64,000 bases of DNA. Origin: Panulirus ornatus. Lineage: Eukaryota > Arthropoda > Malacostraca > Decapoda > Palinuridae. Within the stretch, counting starts at the first letter, position 1. Every line of letters starts with the position of its first letter. The stretch covers positions 33,826,387-33,890,386 of the forward strand of contig NC_092225.1 of NCBI RefSeq assembly GCF_036320965.1. The letters are read 5' to 3'. The notes under the pieces were generated by a model. That model saw nothing but the letters and a program-made list of their open reading frames with translations. It had not been told where the DNA came from and did not search any database. The translations under genes were made by a program, and so were the position numbers. Below are positions 45,371-57,787 of the stretch, one piece after another.

Positions 45371-48360
45371 GTACTAGAAAGAGGCTTTGGACGAGAGTCA
45401 GGCAGGACATGAGAGAGAAGCTTGGGACGAGAGTCAGGCAGTACAAGATAGACAGGCTTGGGACGAGAGGCAGGCAGGGCAGGAGAGAGAGACTTGGGAC
45501 GAGAGTTAGGCACGACAAGAGAGAGAGGTTTGGGACGAGAGTTAGACAGGACAAAAGATAGAAGCTTGGGAAGAGAGGCAGGCAGGACAGGAGAGAGGGG
45601 CTTGGGAAGAGAATAATTCTTGACCGGACAGGGAGGATTAAGATGAGAGTCAGCCTGTACAGGAGAGAGAGGGTTGGGACGAGAGTCATGCAGAACAGGA
45701 GAGAGAGGCTTAGGACGAAAGTCAGCTAGGACAGGAGATTGAGGCTTAGCAGGAGAGTGAGGCAGGGTAGGAGAGAAGCGCTTGGGACGAGAGTCAGGGA
45801 AGTAAGAGAAAGAGGCTTGTGACGAGAGTCAGGCAGGACATAAGAGAGAGGCTTGGGACGAGAGTCAGGCAGGACAAAAGAGAGATGCTTGTGACGGGCG
45901 TCAGGCGCGACAGGAGAGAGAGGCTTGGAACAAGAGTCAGGCAGGACAAGAGATAGAAGCTTGGGAGAAGAGGCAGGCAGGACAGGAGAGAGAAGCTTGG
46001 GACGAGAGACAGACAGGCTTGGGACAGAGTTAGGCAGGATATGAGAGGGAGTCTTTGGACTAGAGTCAGGAAGGACAGGAGAGAGGCTTTGGACGAGTGT
46101 GCGGAGTTACAGGAGAGAAAGGCATGGGACGAGAGTCAAGAAGGATGGAAGAGATACGCTTGGGACGGGAGTCAGGAAAGACAGGAGATAGAGGCTTGGG
46201 ACGAGAGTCAGGTATGACAGGAGAGAGAGGCTTCGGACGAGAGTCAGGCAGGACCGGTGGGAGAGGCTTGGGACTATAGTCAGACTCGACAAGAGAGAGA
46301 GGCTTGGGACGGGAGTTAGGCAGGGCCGGATAGAGAGGCTTTGGACGAGTCAGGCAGGACAGGAGAGAGAGGCTTGGGGCGAGAGTCAGGCAGGAGAGGA
46401 GAGAGACGCTTAGGATGAGAGTCAGGCAGGACAGAAGAGTGAGACTTGGGACGAGAGTCAGGCAGTTTAGGAGAGAAGTGCTTGGGACGAGAGTCAGGCA
46501 AGTACATGAAAGAGGCTTGGGACGAGAGTCAGGCAGGACACGAGAGAGAGGGTTAGGAAGTCAGGCAGGAGAGGAGATAGATGTCTGGGACGAGTGTCAG
46601 GCAGGACAGGAGAGTGAGTCTTGGGATGAGAGCCAGGAAGAACACAAGAGATATGCTAGGGACGAGAGTCAGGCAGGACAGGAGATAGAGACTTTCGACG
46701 ACAGTCAGGTAGAAAAGGAGAGAGAGGCTTGGAACGAGAGTCAGACATGACAGGAGAGAGGGGCTTGGGACGAGAATCAGGCAGGATAGTAGAGAAGGGC
46801 TTGGGACTAGAGTCAGTCAAGTAGGAGAATGAAGCTTCTGACGAGAGTCAGGCAGGACATGAGAGAGAGGCTTTGAACGAGAGTCAGGCAGTACAAGAGA
46901 GAGAGGCTTGGGACGAGAGTCAGGCAGGACAGGAGAGAGAGACTTGGGACGAGATTCAGGCACGACAGGAGAGAGATGTTTGGGACGAAAGTCAGGCAGG
47001 ACAAGAGATAGAAGCTTGGGAAGAGAGCCAGGCAGGAAAGGAGAGAGAAGCTTGGGACGAAAGCCAGGCAGGGCAGGAGAGAGAGGTTTGGGACGAGAGT
47101 CAGGCAGGAGATGAGAGAGAGGCTTTGGACGAGAGTCAGGAAGGATTGGATAGAGAGGCTTAGGACGAGAATCAGGCAGGACAGGAGAGAGACCCTTGGT
47201 ACGAGAGTCAAGCAGGAGAGGAGAGAGGAGCTTGGGAAGAGAATAATTCTGGACCGGACAGGGAGTGTTAGGACCAGAGTCAGGCTGGACAGGAGAGCGA
47301 GGGTTTGGACGAGAGTCAGGAAGGGTAGGAGAGAAGGACTTTGGACGAGAGTCAGGCAAGTAGGAGAAAGAGGCTTTTGACGAGAGTCAGTTAGGACATG
47401 AGAGAGAGGCTTGGGACGAGAGTCAGGCAGGATAAGAGAGAGAGAGGCTTTGAACGAGAGTCATTCAGGACAGGAGAGAGAGACTTTGGACGAGAGTCAG
47501 GCACGACAGGAGAGAGAGGCTTGGCACGAGAGTCAGGCACGACAAGATATAGAAGCTTGGGAGAAGAGGCAGGCAGGGCAGGAGAGATAAGCTTGGGACG
47601 AGAGTCAGGCAGGACACGTGAGAGAGAGGCTTGGGACAGAGTCAGGCAGGATGTAAGAGGGAGGCTTTGGACGAGAGTCAGGCAGGACGGGAGAGAGAGG
47701 CTTGGGACGATGGTCAGGCAGTACAGTGGAGAATGGCTTGGAACGAGTATCAGGCAGGACAGGAGAGAGACTAATGACGAGAAAGTCAGGCAGGACAGAA
47801 GAGAGAAGCTTGAAGCGAGAGTCAGGCAGGATAAGAGAGAGAGGCTTTGGACGAGAGTCAGGTAGGACATCAGAGAGAGGCTTGGGACGATAGTCAAGCA
47901 GGACAGGGGAGAATGGCTTGGGACGAGAGTCAGGCAGGACAGGAGAGAGAGGCTTGACGAGAGAGTCAGGCAAGACAGGACAGAGAGGGCTAGGACGAGA
48001 GTCAGGCAGGACAGGAGATATATGCCTCGGACGGGAGTCAGAAAGGGCCGGATAGAGAGGCTTGGGACGAGAGTCAGGCAGGACAGGAGAGAGAGGCTTG
48101 GGACGAGAGTCAGGCAGGAGAGGAGAGAGATACTTAGGATGGGAGTCAGACAGGACAGAAGAATGAGACTTGGGACGAGAATCAGGCAGTTTAGGAGAGA
48201 AGGGCTTGGGACGAGAGTCAGGCAAGTACGAGAAAGAGGCTATGGACGAGAGTCAGGCAGGACATGAGATAGAGGCTTTGGACGAGAGTCAGGCAGTACA
48301 AGATAGAGAGGCTTGGGACGAGAGTCAGGCAGGACAGGGGAGTGAGACTTGGGACGAGAG
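45371..48360 (+). repeat. Satellite, right domain, mixed blocks
   Basis: About 83 monomers. A second block R2 lies at about 46097-46507 (GGAGTTACAGGAG at about 46105). Between and after are GACAAGAGATAGAAGC-type monomers and an AATAATTCTGGACCGG marker (47237). A partial block R2 at about 48030-48225 lacks the opening monomers. I could not fit these into a regular long unit, and nothing other than satellite is visible. Confidence 0.8.
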
Positions 48361-48858
48361 TCAGGCACGATAGGAGAGAGAGGCTTGGGACAAGAGTCAG
48401 ACAGGACAAGAGATAGAAGCTTGGGAGAGGAGACAGGGAGGACAGGAGAGAGAAGCTTGGGACGAGAGACAGGCAGGACATGAGAGAGATTCTTGGGAAA
48501 GAGACATGCAGGATATGAGAGAGGCTTTGGACGAGAGTCAGGCAGGACAGGAGATAGAGGCTTGGGAGAAGAGGCAGGCAGGACAGGAGCGAGAGACTTG
48601 GAACGAGAGTCAGGCACGATAGGAGAGAGAGGCTTGGGACAAGAGTCAGACAGGACAAGAGATAGAAGCTTGGGAGAGGAGACAGGGAGGACAGGAGAGA
48701 GAAGCTTGGGACGAGAGACAGGCAGGACATGAGAGAGATTCTTGGGAAAGAGACATGCAGGATATGAGAGAGGCTTTGGACGAGAGTCAGGCAGGACAGG
48801 AGATAGAGGCTTGGGACGATAGTCAGGCAGGACAGGGGAGAAAGGCTTGGGACTAGAG
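48361..48858 (+). repeat. 249-bp tandem duplication
   Basis: Positions 48355-48567 recur identically at 48604-48816, a shift of 249 bp. The duplicated run includes GGCACGATAGGAG, GACAAGAGATAGAAGC, GGGAGAGGAGACAGGGAGG, GATTCTTGGGAAAGAGACATGC and a GGATATGAGAGAGGC monomer. The shift is three bases short of seven monomers, matching shortened monomers within the segment. Perfect identity implies a recent event. Confidence 0.92.
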
Positions 48859-49679
48859 TCAGGCAGGATAGGAGAGAGACTATTGACGAGAGAGTCAGGC
48901 TAGACAGGAGAGAGAGCCTTGGGATGACGGTCTGGCAGGGTAGGAGAGAGAGGCTTGGGACTAGAGTCAGGCAGTACACGAGAGAGAGGGTTAGGCCGAG
49001 AGTCAGGCAGTACAGGAGATAGAGAGGCTTAGGACAGGAATCAGGCAGTGTCGGATAGAGAGGCGTGGGACGAGAGTCAAGCAGGACAGGAGAAAAGGGG
49101 CTAGGGAAGAGAATAATTCTGGAACGGACAGGGAGTGTTAGCACGAGAGTCATGCAGGACAGGAGAGAGAGGCTTAGGACGAATGTCAGGGAAGACAGGA
49201 GAGTGAGGCTTAGGACGAGAGTCATGCAGGGTAGGAGAGAAGGGCTTTGGATGACAGTCAGGCAAGTAGTAGAAAGAGGCTTGGAACAAGATTCATGCAG
49301 GACATGAGACAGAGGCTTGGGACGAGAGTCAAGCAGGACAAGAGAGAGAGAGAAGCTTGGGACGAGAATCAGGCAGGACAGGAGAGATAGACTTAGAACG
49401 AGAGTCAGGCTGGACAAGATAGAGAGGCTTAGCACGAGAGTCAGGCAGGACAAGAGATAGAAGCTTGGGAGAAGAGGCAGGCAGGACAGAAGAAATAAGC
49501 TTGGGACGAGAGTCAGGCAGGACAAGAGAGAGAGTCTTAGGACAGAGTCAGGCAGGATATGAGAGCGATGCTTTGGACGAGAGTCAGTTAGGACGGGAGA
49601 GAGAGGCTTGGGACGATGGTCAGGCATGACAGGGGGAGCAAGGCTTGGGACGAGAGTCAGGCAGGACAGGAGAGAGACT

Positions 49680-50030
49680 CTTGACGTGAGAGTCAGGCAG
49701 GAGAGGAGAGAGAGTCTTGGTACGAGAGTCAAGCAAGACAGGAGAGACGGGCTTGGGACGAGAATAATTCTGGACCGGACAGAGAGTGTTGGGACGACAC
49801 TCAAGTTGGACAGGAGAGAGAGGGTTTGGACGAGTGTCATGCAGGACATGAGAGAGAGGCTTAGGACAAAAGTCAGGGAGGACAGGAGAGTGAGGCTTGG
49901 GACGAGAGTCAGGCAGGGTAGGAGAGAAGGTCTTGGTATGAGAGTCAGGCAAGTAGGAGAAAGAGGCTTTGGACGAGTCAGGCAGGACAGGAGAGAGAGG
50001 TTTGGGACAATAGTCAGGCAGGACTGGTGA
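49680..50030 (+). repeat. Block R1, copy 3
   Basis: Same order as copies 1 and 2, preceded by a GATGGTCAGGCATGACAGGGGGAGCAAGG monomer that is shared with the copies at 52519 and 55326. Spacing to copy 4 is 2,911 bp. It is followed by the GACTGGTGAGAAAAGC monomer. Confidence 0.75.
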
Positions 50031-51179
50031 GAAAAGCTTGGAACGAGAGTCAGGCAGGACAGGAGAGAGACTCTTGACGAGAAAGTCAGGCAGGACAGGA
50101 GAGAAAGGCTTGGGATGACGGTCATGCAGGGTAGGAGAGAGTGGCTTCGGACGAGAGTCAGGCAGGACAGGACGGAGACGGAGGGACGAGAGTCAGGCAG
50201 GACAGGAGAGAGAGTCTTGGGACGAGAGTCAGGCATGACGGGAGAGAGAGGCTTGGGACGAGAGTCAGGCAGGAGGATCGAGAGAGGCTTAGGACAGGAG
50301 TTTGGCAGTGTCCGATAGAGATGCTTGGGACGAGAGTCAGGCAGTACGAGAGAGAAAGGCTTGGGACGAGAGTCAGGCAGTACAAGAGAGAAAGACTTAG
50401 GACGAGAGTCAGGCAGGACAGGAGAGAGACTCTTGACGAGAGTCAGGCAGGTCAGGAGAGAGAAGCTTGGTACGAGAGTCAAGCAGGACAGGAGAAGAGG
50501 GGCTTGGCACGAGAATAATTCTGGACCGGACAGAGAGGGTTGGGACGAGAGTCAGGCATGACAGGAGATAGAGGGTTGGGACGAGTGTCATGAAGGACAG
50601 GAGAGAGAGGTTTAGGACAAAAGTCAGGGAGGACAGGAGAGTGAGGCTTATGACGAGTCAGGCATGGTAGGAGAGAAGGGCTTGGGACGAGAGTCAAGCA
50701 ATTAGGAGAAAGTGGCTTTTGTCGAGGCTCAGCCAGAACAGGAGAGAGAGGCTTGGGACGATAGTCAGGCAGGACTGGGGAGAAAGGCTTGGGACGAGAG
50801 TCAGGCAGGACAGGAGAGAGACTCTTGACGATAAAGTCAGGCAGGACACGAGAGAGAAGCCTGGCAGGACGGTCAGGCATTGTAGAAGAGAGAGGCTTCG
50901 GACGAAAGTCAGGCAGGACAGGACAGAGAGGGTAAGACGAGAGTCAGGCAGGACAGGGGATAGATGCATGGGACGAGTGTCAGGCATGACAAGAGAAAGA
51001 GGCTTGGGACGAGAGTCAGGAAGGACAAAAGAGATATGCTTGGGACGAGAGCTAGGCAGGACAGGAGATAGAGGCTTGGGACGAGAGTCAGGCAGGACAG
51101 GAGAGAGAAGCTTGGGACGAGAATCAGGCAAGACAGGAGAGATAGGCTTGGGGCGAGAGTCAGGTAGGACAGGAGAGAG

Positions 51180-52998
51180 CTGCTTGTGACGAGAGTCAGG
51201 CAGGACAGGAGAGAGAGGCTTGGGAAGAGAGTCAGGTAGGACAGGAGAGAGAGGCTTGTGACGAGAGTCAGGCAGGACAGGAGAGAGAGGCTTGGTACGA
51301 GAGTCAAGCAGGACAGGAGAGAGGGGCTTGGCACGAGAATAATTCTGGACCGGACAGAGAGGGTTGGGACGAGAGTCAGGCATGACAGGAGAGAGAAGGT
51401 TGGGACGAGTGTCATGCAGGACAGGAGAGAAAGGTTTAGGACAAAAGTCAGGGAGGACGGGAGAGAGAGGCTTGGGACAAGAGTCAGGCAGGAGAGGAAA
51501 GAGAGGCTTGGGACGAGAGTCAGTAAGGAGGGGAGAGAGAGAGGCTGAGGACAGAAATCAGGCAGATAGGATAGAGAGGCTTTGGACGAGAGACAGGAAG
51601 GACAGGAGAGAGAGTCTTGGGACAAAAGTCAGGTAGGACAGGAAAGAGAGGCTTATGATGAGAGTCAGGCAGGAAAGAAGAGACAGGATTAAAGAGATAG
51701 TCAGTTAGGACAGGAGATAAAGGCTTGGGACGAGAGTCAGGCAGGAAAGGGGAGAGAGGCTTGGGACGAGAGTCAGGCAGGACAGTAGAGAGACACTTGA
51801 CGAGAGAGTCAGGCAAGACAGGAGAGAGAGCCTTGGGATGACGGTCTGGCAGGGTAGGAGAGAGAGGCTTGGGACGAGAGTCAGGCAATACACGAGAGAG
51901 AGGGTTATGACGAGAGTCAGGCAGTACAGGAGACAGAGAGGCTTAGGACAGGAATTAGGCAGGGTCGGATAGAGAGGCTTGGGACGAGATTCAAGCAGGA
52001 CAGGAGAGAGGGGCTTGGGAAGAGAATAATTCTGGACCGGACAGGGAGTGATAGCACGATAATCATGCAGGACAGGAGAGAGAGGATTAGGACGAAAGTC
52101 AGGGAAGACAGGAGAGTGAGGCTTGGGACGAGAGTCATGCAGGGTAGGAGAGAAGGGCTTTGGACGAGAGTCAGGCAAGTAGGAGAAAGAGGCTTGGAAC
52201 AAGATTCATGCAGGACATGAGACAGAGGCTTGGGACGAGAGTCAAGCAGGACAAGAGAGAGAGAAGCTTGGGACGAGAGTCAGGCAGGACAGGAGAGAGA
52301 GACTTAGGACGAGAGTCAGGCTGGACAGGAGAGAGAGGCGTAGCACGAGAGTCATGCAGGACAAGAGATAGAAGCTTGGGAGAAGAGGCAGGGAGGACAG
52401 AAGAAATAAGCTTGGGACGAGAGTCAGGCAGGACAAGAGAGAGAGGCTTAGGACAGAGTCAGGAAGGATATGAGAGCGAGGCTTTGGACGAGAGTCAGTT
52501 AGGACGGGAGAGAGAGGCTTGGGACGATGGTCAGGCATGACAGGGGGAGCAAGGCTTGGGACGAGAGTCAGGCAGGACAGGAGAGAGACTCTTGACGTGA
52601 GAGTCAGGCAGGAGAGGAGAGAGAGTCTTGGTACGAGAGTCAAGCAAGACAGGAGAGACGGGCTTGGGACGAGAATAATTCTGGACCGAACAGAGAGTGT
52701 TGGGACGACAGTCAGGTTGGACAGGAGAGAGAGGGTTTGGACGAGTGTCATGCAGGACAGGAGAGAGAGGCTTAGGACAAAAATCAGGGAGGACAGGAGA
52801 GTGAGGCTTGGGACGAGAGTCAGGCAGGGTAGGAGAGAAGGTCTTGGTATGAGAGTCAGGCAATTAGGAGAAAGGGGCTTTGGACGAGTCAGGCAGGACA
52901 TGCGAGAGAGGCTTGGGACCAGAGTCCGGCAGGACAAGAGAAAGAGAGGCTTGGGACGAGGATCAGGCAGGACAGGAGAGAGAGGCTTAGGACGATAG
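51180..52998 (+). repeat. Large duplication R5, copy A (spacing 2,807 bp)
   Basis: About 1.8 kb that recurs at 53987-55805 with very few differences. Several stretches of 350-500 bp appear identical, for example 51705-52202 against 54512-55009. It contains GGAAAGAAGAGACAGGATTAAAGAG, AATAATTCTGG markers at 52023 and 52672, and block R1 at its right end. Beyond 52998 the copies diverge: here a GGAGGATCGAGAG monomer follows, in copy B a GACTGGTGAG monomer. Confidence 0.9.
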
Positions 52999-52999
52999 T

Positions 53000-53986
53000 C
53001 AGGCAGGAGGATCGAGAGAGGCTTAGGACAGGAGTTTGGCAGTGTCCGATAGAGATGCTTGGGACGAGAGTCAGGCAGTACGAGAGAGAAAGGCTTGGGA
53101 CGAGAGTCAGGCAGTACAAGAGAGAAAGACTTGGGACGAGAGTCAGGCAGGACAGGAGAGAGACTCTTGACGAGAGAGTCAGGCAGGACAGGAGAGAGAG
53201 GCTTGGCACGAGAGTCAAGCAGGACAGGAGAGAGGGGCTTGGCACGAGAATAATTCTGGACCGGACAGAGAGGGTTGGGACGAGAGTCATGCATGACAGG
53301 AGATAGAGGGTTGGGACGAGTGTCATGCAGGACAGGAGAGAGAGGTTTAGGACAAAATTCAGGGAGGACAGGAGAGTGAGGCTTGCGACGAGAGTCAGGC
53401 AGGGTATCAGAGAAGGGCTTGGGACGAGAGTCAAGCAAGTAGGAGAAAGGGGCTTTTGACGATAGTCAGCCAGAACAGGAGAGAGAGGCTTGGGACGATA
53501 GTCAGGCAGGACTGGGGAGAAAGGCTTGGGACGAGAGTCAAGCAGGACAGGAGAGAGACTCTTGACGATAGAGTCAGGCAGAACAGGAGAGAGAGGCTTG
53601 GGACGACGGTCAGGCATTGTAGGAGAGAGAGGCTTCGGACGAAAGTCCGGCAGGACAGGACAGAGAGGGTAAGACGAGAGTCAGGCAGGACAGGGGATAG
53701 ATGCCTGGGACGAGTGTCAGGCGTGACAGGAGAGAGAGGCTTGGGAAGAGACTCAGGAAGAACAAAAGAGATATGCTTGGGACGAGAGCTAGGCAGGACA
53801 GGAGATAGAGGCTTGGGACGAGAGTCAGGCAGGACAAGAGAGAGGGGCTTGGGACGAGAATCAGGCAAGACAGGAGAGAGAGGCTTGGGACGAGAGTTAG
53901 GCAGGAGGAGAATGACCCTTGGGACAAGAGTCAGGAAGGACAGAAGAGATATGCGTGGGAGGAGAGTCAGGCAGGACAGGAGATAG
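53000..53986 (+). repeat. Satellite between R5 copies
   Basis: About 27 monomers between the two R5 copies: GGAGGATCGAGAGAGGC, GTTTGGCAGTGTCCGATAG, GTACGAGAGAGAAAGGC, AATAATTCTGG (53249), GGGGCTTTTGACGATAG, GGCATTGTAGG and GACAAAAGAGATATGC. Much of it resembles 50270-51180, so R5 may be part of a longer, less well preserved repeat. Confidence 0.8.
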
Positions 53987-55805
53987 AGGCTTGGGACGAG
54001 AGTCAGGCAGGACAGGAGAGAGAGGCTTGGGACGAGAGTCAGGTAGGACAGGAGAGAGCTGCTTGTGACGAGAGTCAGGCAGGACAGGAGAGAGAGGCTT
54101 GGTACGAGAGTCAAGCAGGGCAGGAGAGAGGGGCTTGGCACGAGAATAATTTTGGACCGGACAGAGATGGTTGGGACGAGAGTCAGGCATGACAGGAGAG
54201 AGAAGGTTGGGACGAGTGTCATGCAGGACAGGAGAGAGAGGTCTAGGACAAAAGTCAGGGAGGACAGGAGAGAGAGGCTTGGGACAAGAGTCAGGCAGGA
54301 GAGGAAAGAGAGGCTTGGGACGAGAGTCAGTAAGGAGGGGAGAGAGAGAGGCTGAGGACAGAAATCAGGCAGATAGGATAGAGAGGCTTTGGACGAGAGA
54401 CAGGAAGGACAGGAGAGAGAGTCTTGGGACAAAAGTCAGGTAGGACAGGAAAGAGAGGCTTATGATGAGAGTCAGGCAGGAAAGAAGAGACAGGATTAAA
54501 GAGATAGTCAGTTAGGACAGGAGATAAAGGCTTGGGACGAGAGTCAGGCAGGAAAGGGGAGAGAGGCTTGGGACGAGAGTCAGGCAGGACAGTAGAGAGA
54601 CACTTGACGAGAGAGTCAGGCAAGACAGGAGAGAGAGCCTTGGGATGACGGTCTGGCAGGGTAGGAGAGAGAGGCTTGGGACGAGAGTCAGGCAATACAC
54701 GAGAGAGAGGGTTATGACGAGAGTCAGGCAGTACAGGAGACAGAGAGGCTTAGGACAGGAATTAGGCAGGGTCGGATAGAGAGGCTTGGGACGAGATTCA
54801 AGCAGGACAGGAGAGAGGGGCTTGGGAAGAGAATAATTCTGGACCGGACAGGGAGTGATAGCACGATAATCATGCAGGACAGGAGAGAGAGGATTAGGAC
54901 GAAAGTCAGGGAAGACAGGAGAGTGAGGCTTGGGACGAGAGTCATGCAGGGTAGGAGAGAAGGGCTTTGGACGAGAGTCAGGCAAGTAGGAGAAAGAGGC
55001 TTGGAACAAGATTCATGCAGGACATGAGACAGAGGCTTGGGACGAGAGTCAAGCAGGACAAGAGAGAGAGAAGCTTGGGACGAGAGTCAGGCAGGACAGG
55101 AGAGAGAGACTTAGGACGAGAGTCAGGCTGGACAGGAGAGAGAGGCGTAGCACGAGAGTCATGCAGGACAAGAGATAGAAGCTTGGGAGAAGAGGCAGGG
55201 AGGACAGAAGAAATAAGCTTGGGACGAGAGTCAGGCAGGACAAGAGAGAGAGGCTTAGGACAGAGTCAGGAAGGATATGAGAGCGAGGCTTTGGACGAGA
55301 GTCAGTTAGGACGGGAGAGAGAGGCTTGGGACGATGGTCAGGCATGACAGGGGGAGCAAGGCTTGGGACGAGAGTCAGGCAGGACAGGAGAGAGACTCTT
55401 GACGTGAGAGTCAGGCAGGAGAGGAGAGAGAGTCTTGGTACGAGAGTCAAGCAAGACAGGAGAGACGGGCTTGGGACGAGAATAATTCTGGACCGAACAG
55501 AGAGTGTTGGGACGACAGTCAGGTTGGACAGGAGAGAGAGGGTTTGGACGAGTGTCATGCAGGACAGGAGAGAGAGGCTTAGGACAAAAGTCAGGGAGGA
55601 CAGGAGAGTGAGGCTTGGGACGAGAGTCAGGCAGGGTAGGAGAGAAGGTCTTGGTATGAAAGTCAGGCAATTAGGAGAAAGGGTCTTTGGACGAGTCAGG
55701 CAGGACATGCGAGAGAGGCTTGGGACCAGAGTCCGGCAGGACAAGAGAAAGAGAGGCTTGGGACGAGGATCAGGCAGGACAGGAGAGAGAGGCTTAGGAC
55801 GATAG
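53987..55805 (+). repeat. Large duplication R5, copy B
   Basis: Near-identical to 51180-52998. Noted differences include AATAATTTTGG for AATAATTCTGG (near 54147), GTCAAGCAGGGCAGG, and GTATGAAAGTC for GTATGAGAGTC near 55655. The low divergence against monomer-to-monomer divergence of several bases per 36 shows that this duplication is much younger than the array. Confidence 0.9.
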
Positions 55806-56279
55806 TCAGGCAGGACTGGTGAGAAAAGCTTGGAACGAGAATCAGGCAGGACAGGAGAGAGACTCTTGACGAGAGAGTCAGGCAGGACAGGAGAGAAAGG
55901 CTTGGGAAGACGGTCATGCAGGGTAGGAGAGAGAGGCTTCGGACGAGAGTCAGGCAGGACAGGACAGAGACGGAATGACGAGAGTCAGGCAGGACAGGAG
56001 AGAGAGTCTTGGGACGAGAGTCAGGCATGACAGGAGAGAGAGGCTTGGGACGAGAGTCAGGCAGGAGGATCGAGAGAGGCTTAGGACAGGAGTTTGGCAT
56101 TGTCCGATAGAGAGGCTTGGGACGAGAATCAGGCAGTAAAAGAGAGAAAGGCTTGGGACGAGAGTCAGGCAGTACAAGAGAGAAAGACTTGGGGCGAGAA
56201 TCAGGCAGGACAGGAGAGAGACTCTTGACGAGAGAGTCAGGCAGGACAGGAGAGAGAGTCTTGGTACGAGAATAATTTT

Positions 56280-57787
56280 GGACTGGACAGAGATGGTTGG
56301 GACGAGAGTCAGGCATGACAGGAGAGAGAAGGTTGGGACGAGTGTCATGCAGGACAGGAGAGAGAGGTTTAGGACAAAAGTCAGGGAGGACAGGAGAGAG
56401 AGGCTTGGGACAAGAGTCAGGCAGGAGAGGAAAGAGAGGCTTGGGACGAGAGTCAGGAAGAAGGGGAGAGAGAGAGGCTGAGGACAGAAATCAGGCAGAT
56501 AGGATAGAGAGGCTTTGGACGAGAGACAGGAAGGACAGGAGAGAGAGTCTTTGGACAAGATTCAGGTAGGATAGGAAAGAGAGGCTTAGGATGAGAGTCA
56601 GGCAGGAAAGAAGAGAGAGGATTAAAGAGATAGTCAGTTAGGACAGGAGATAAAGGCTTGGGACGAGAGTCAGGCAGGACAGGGGAGAGAGGCTTGGGAC
56701 GAGAGTCAGGCAGGACAGTAGAGAGACACTTGACGAGAGAGTCAGGCAGGACAGGAGAGAGAGCCTTGGGATGACGGTTTGGCAGGGTAGGAGAGAGAGG
56801 CTTGGGACGAGAGTCAGGCAGTACACGAGATAGAGGATTATGACGAGAGTCAGGCAGTACAGGAGATAGAGAGGCTTAGGACAGGAATCAGGCAGGGTCG
56901 GATAGAGAGGCTTGGGACGAGAGTCAAGCAGGACAGGAGAGAGGGGCTTGGGAAGAGAATAATTCTGGAACGGACAGGGAGTGTTAGCACGAGAATCATG
57001 CAGGACAGGAGAGAGAGGATTAGGACGAAAGTCAGGGAAGACAGGAGAGTGAGGCTTGGGACGAGAGTCATGCAGGGTAGGAGAGAAGGGCTTTGGACGA
57101 GAGTCAGGCAAGTAGGAGAAAGAGGCTTGGAACGAGATTCATGCAGGACATGAGACAGAGGCTTGGGACGAGAGTCAAGCAGGACAAGAGAGAGAGAAGC
57201 TTGGGACGAGAGTCAGGCAGGACAGGAGAGAGAGACTTAGGACGAGAGTCAGGCTGGACAGGAGAGAGAGGCGTAGCACGAGAGTCAGGCAGGACAAGAG
57301 ATAGAAGCTTGGGAGAAGAGGCAGGCAGGACAGAAGAAATAAGCTTGGGACGAGAGTCAGGCAGGACAGGAGAGAGGCTCTTGACGTGAGAGTCAGGCAG
57401 GAAAGTAGAGAGAGTCTTGGTACGAGAGTCAAGCAAGACAGGAGAGACGGGCTTGGGACGAGAATAATTCTGGACCGGACAGAGAGTGTTGGGACGACAG
57501 TCAGGTTGGACAGGAGAGAGAGGGTTTGGACGAGTGTCATGCAGGACAGGAGAGAGAGGCTTAGGACAAAAGTCAGGGAGGACAGGAGAGTGAGGCTTGG
57601 GACGAGAGTCAGGCAGGGTAGGAGAGAAGGTCTTGGTATGAGAGTCAGGCAATTAGGAGAAAGGGGCTTTGGACGAGTCAGGCAGGACATGCGAGAGAGG
57701 CTTGGGACCAGAGTCCGGCAGGACAAGAGAAAGAGAGGCTTGGGACGAGGATCAGGCAGGACAGGAGAGAGAGGCTTGGGACGATAG
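56280..57787 (+). repeat. R5-related segment, copy C with internal deletion
   Basis: Follows R5 copy B at a spacing of 2,126 bp (for example 54171 against 56297 and 54967 against 57093). It loses a stretch between about 57360 and 57380, where the GACAAGAGAGAGAGGC, GGATATGAGAGCGAGGC and GGGGGAGCAAGG monomers of copy B are missing. After that, block R1 resumes at a spacing of about 1,982 bp. It is less similar to A and B than these are to each other. Confidence 0.8.
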
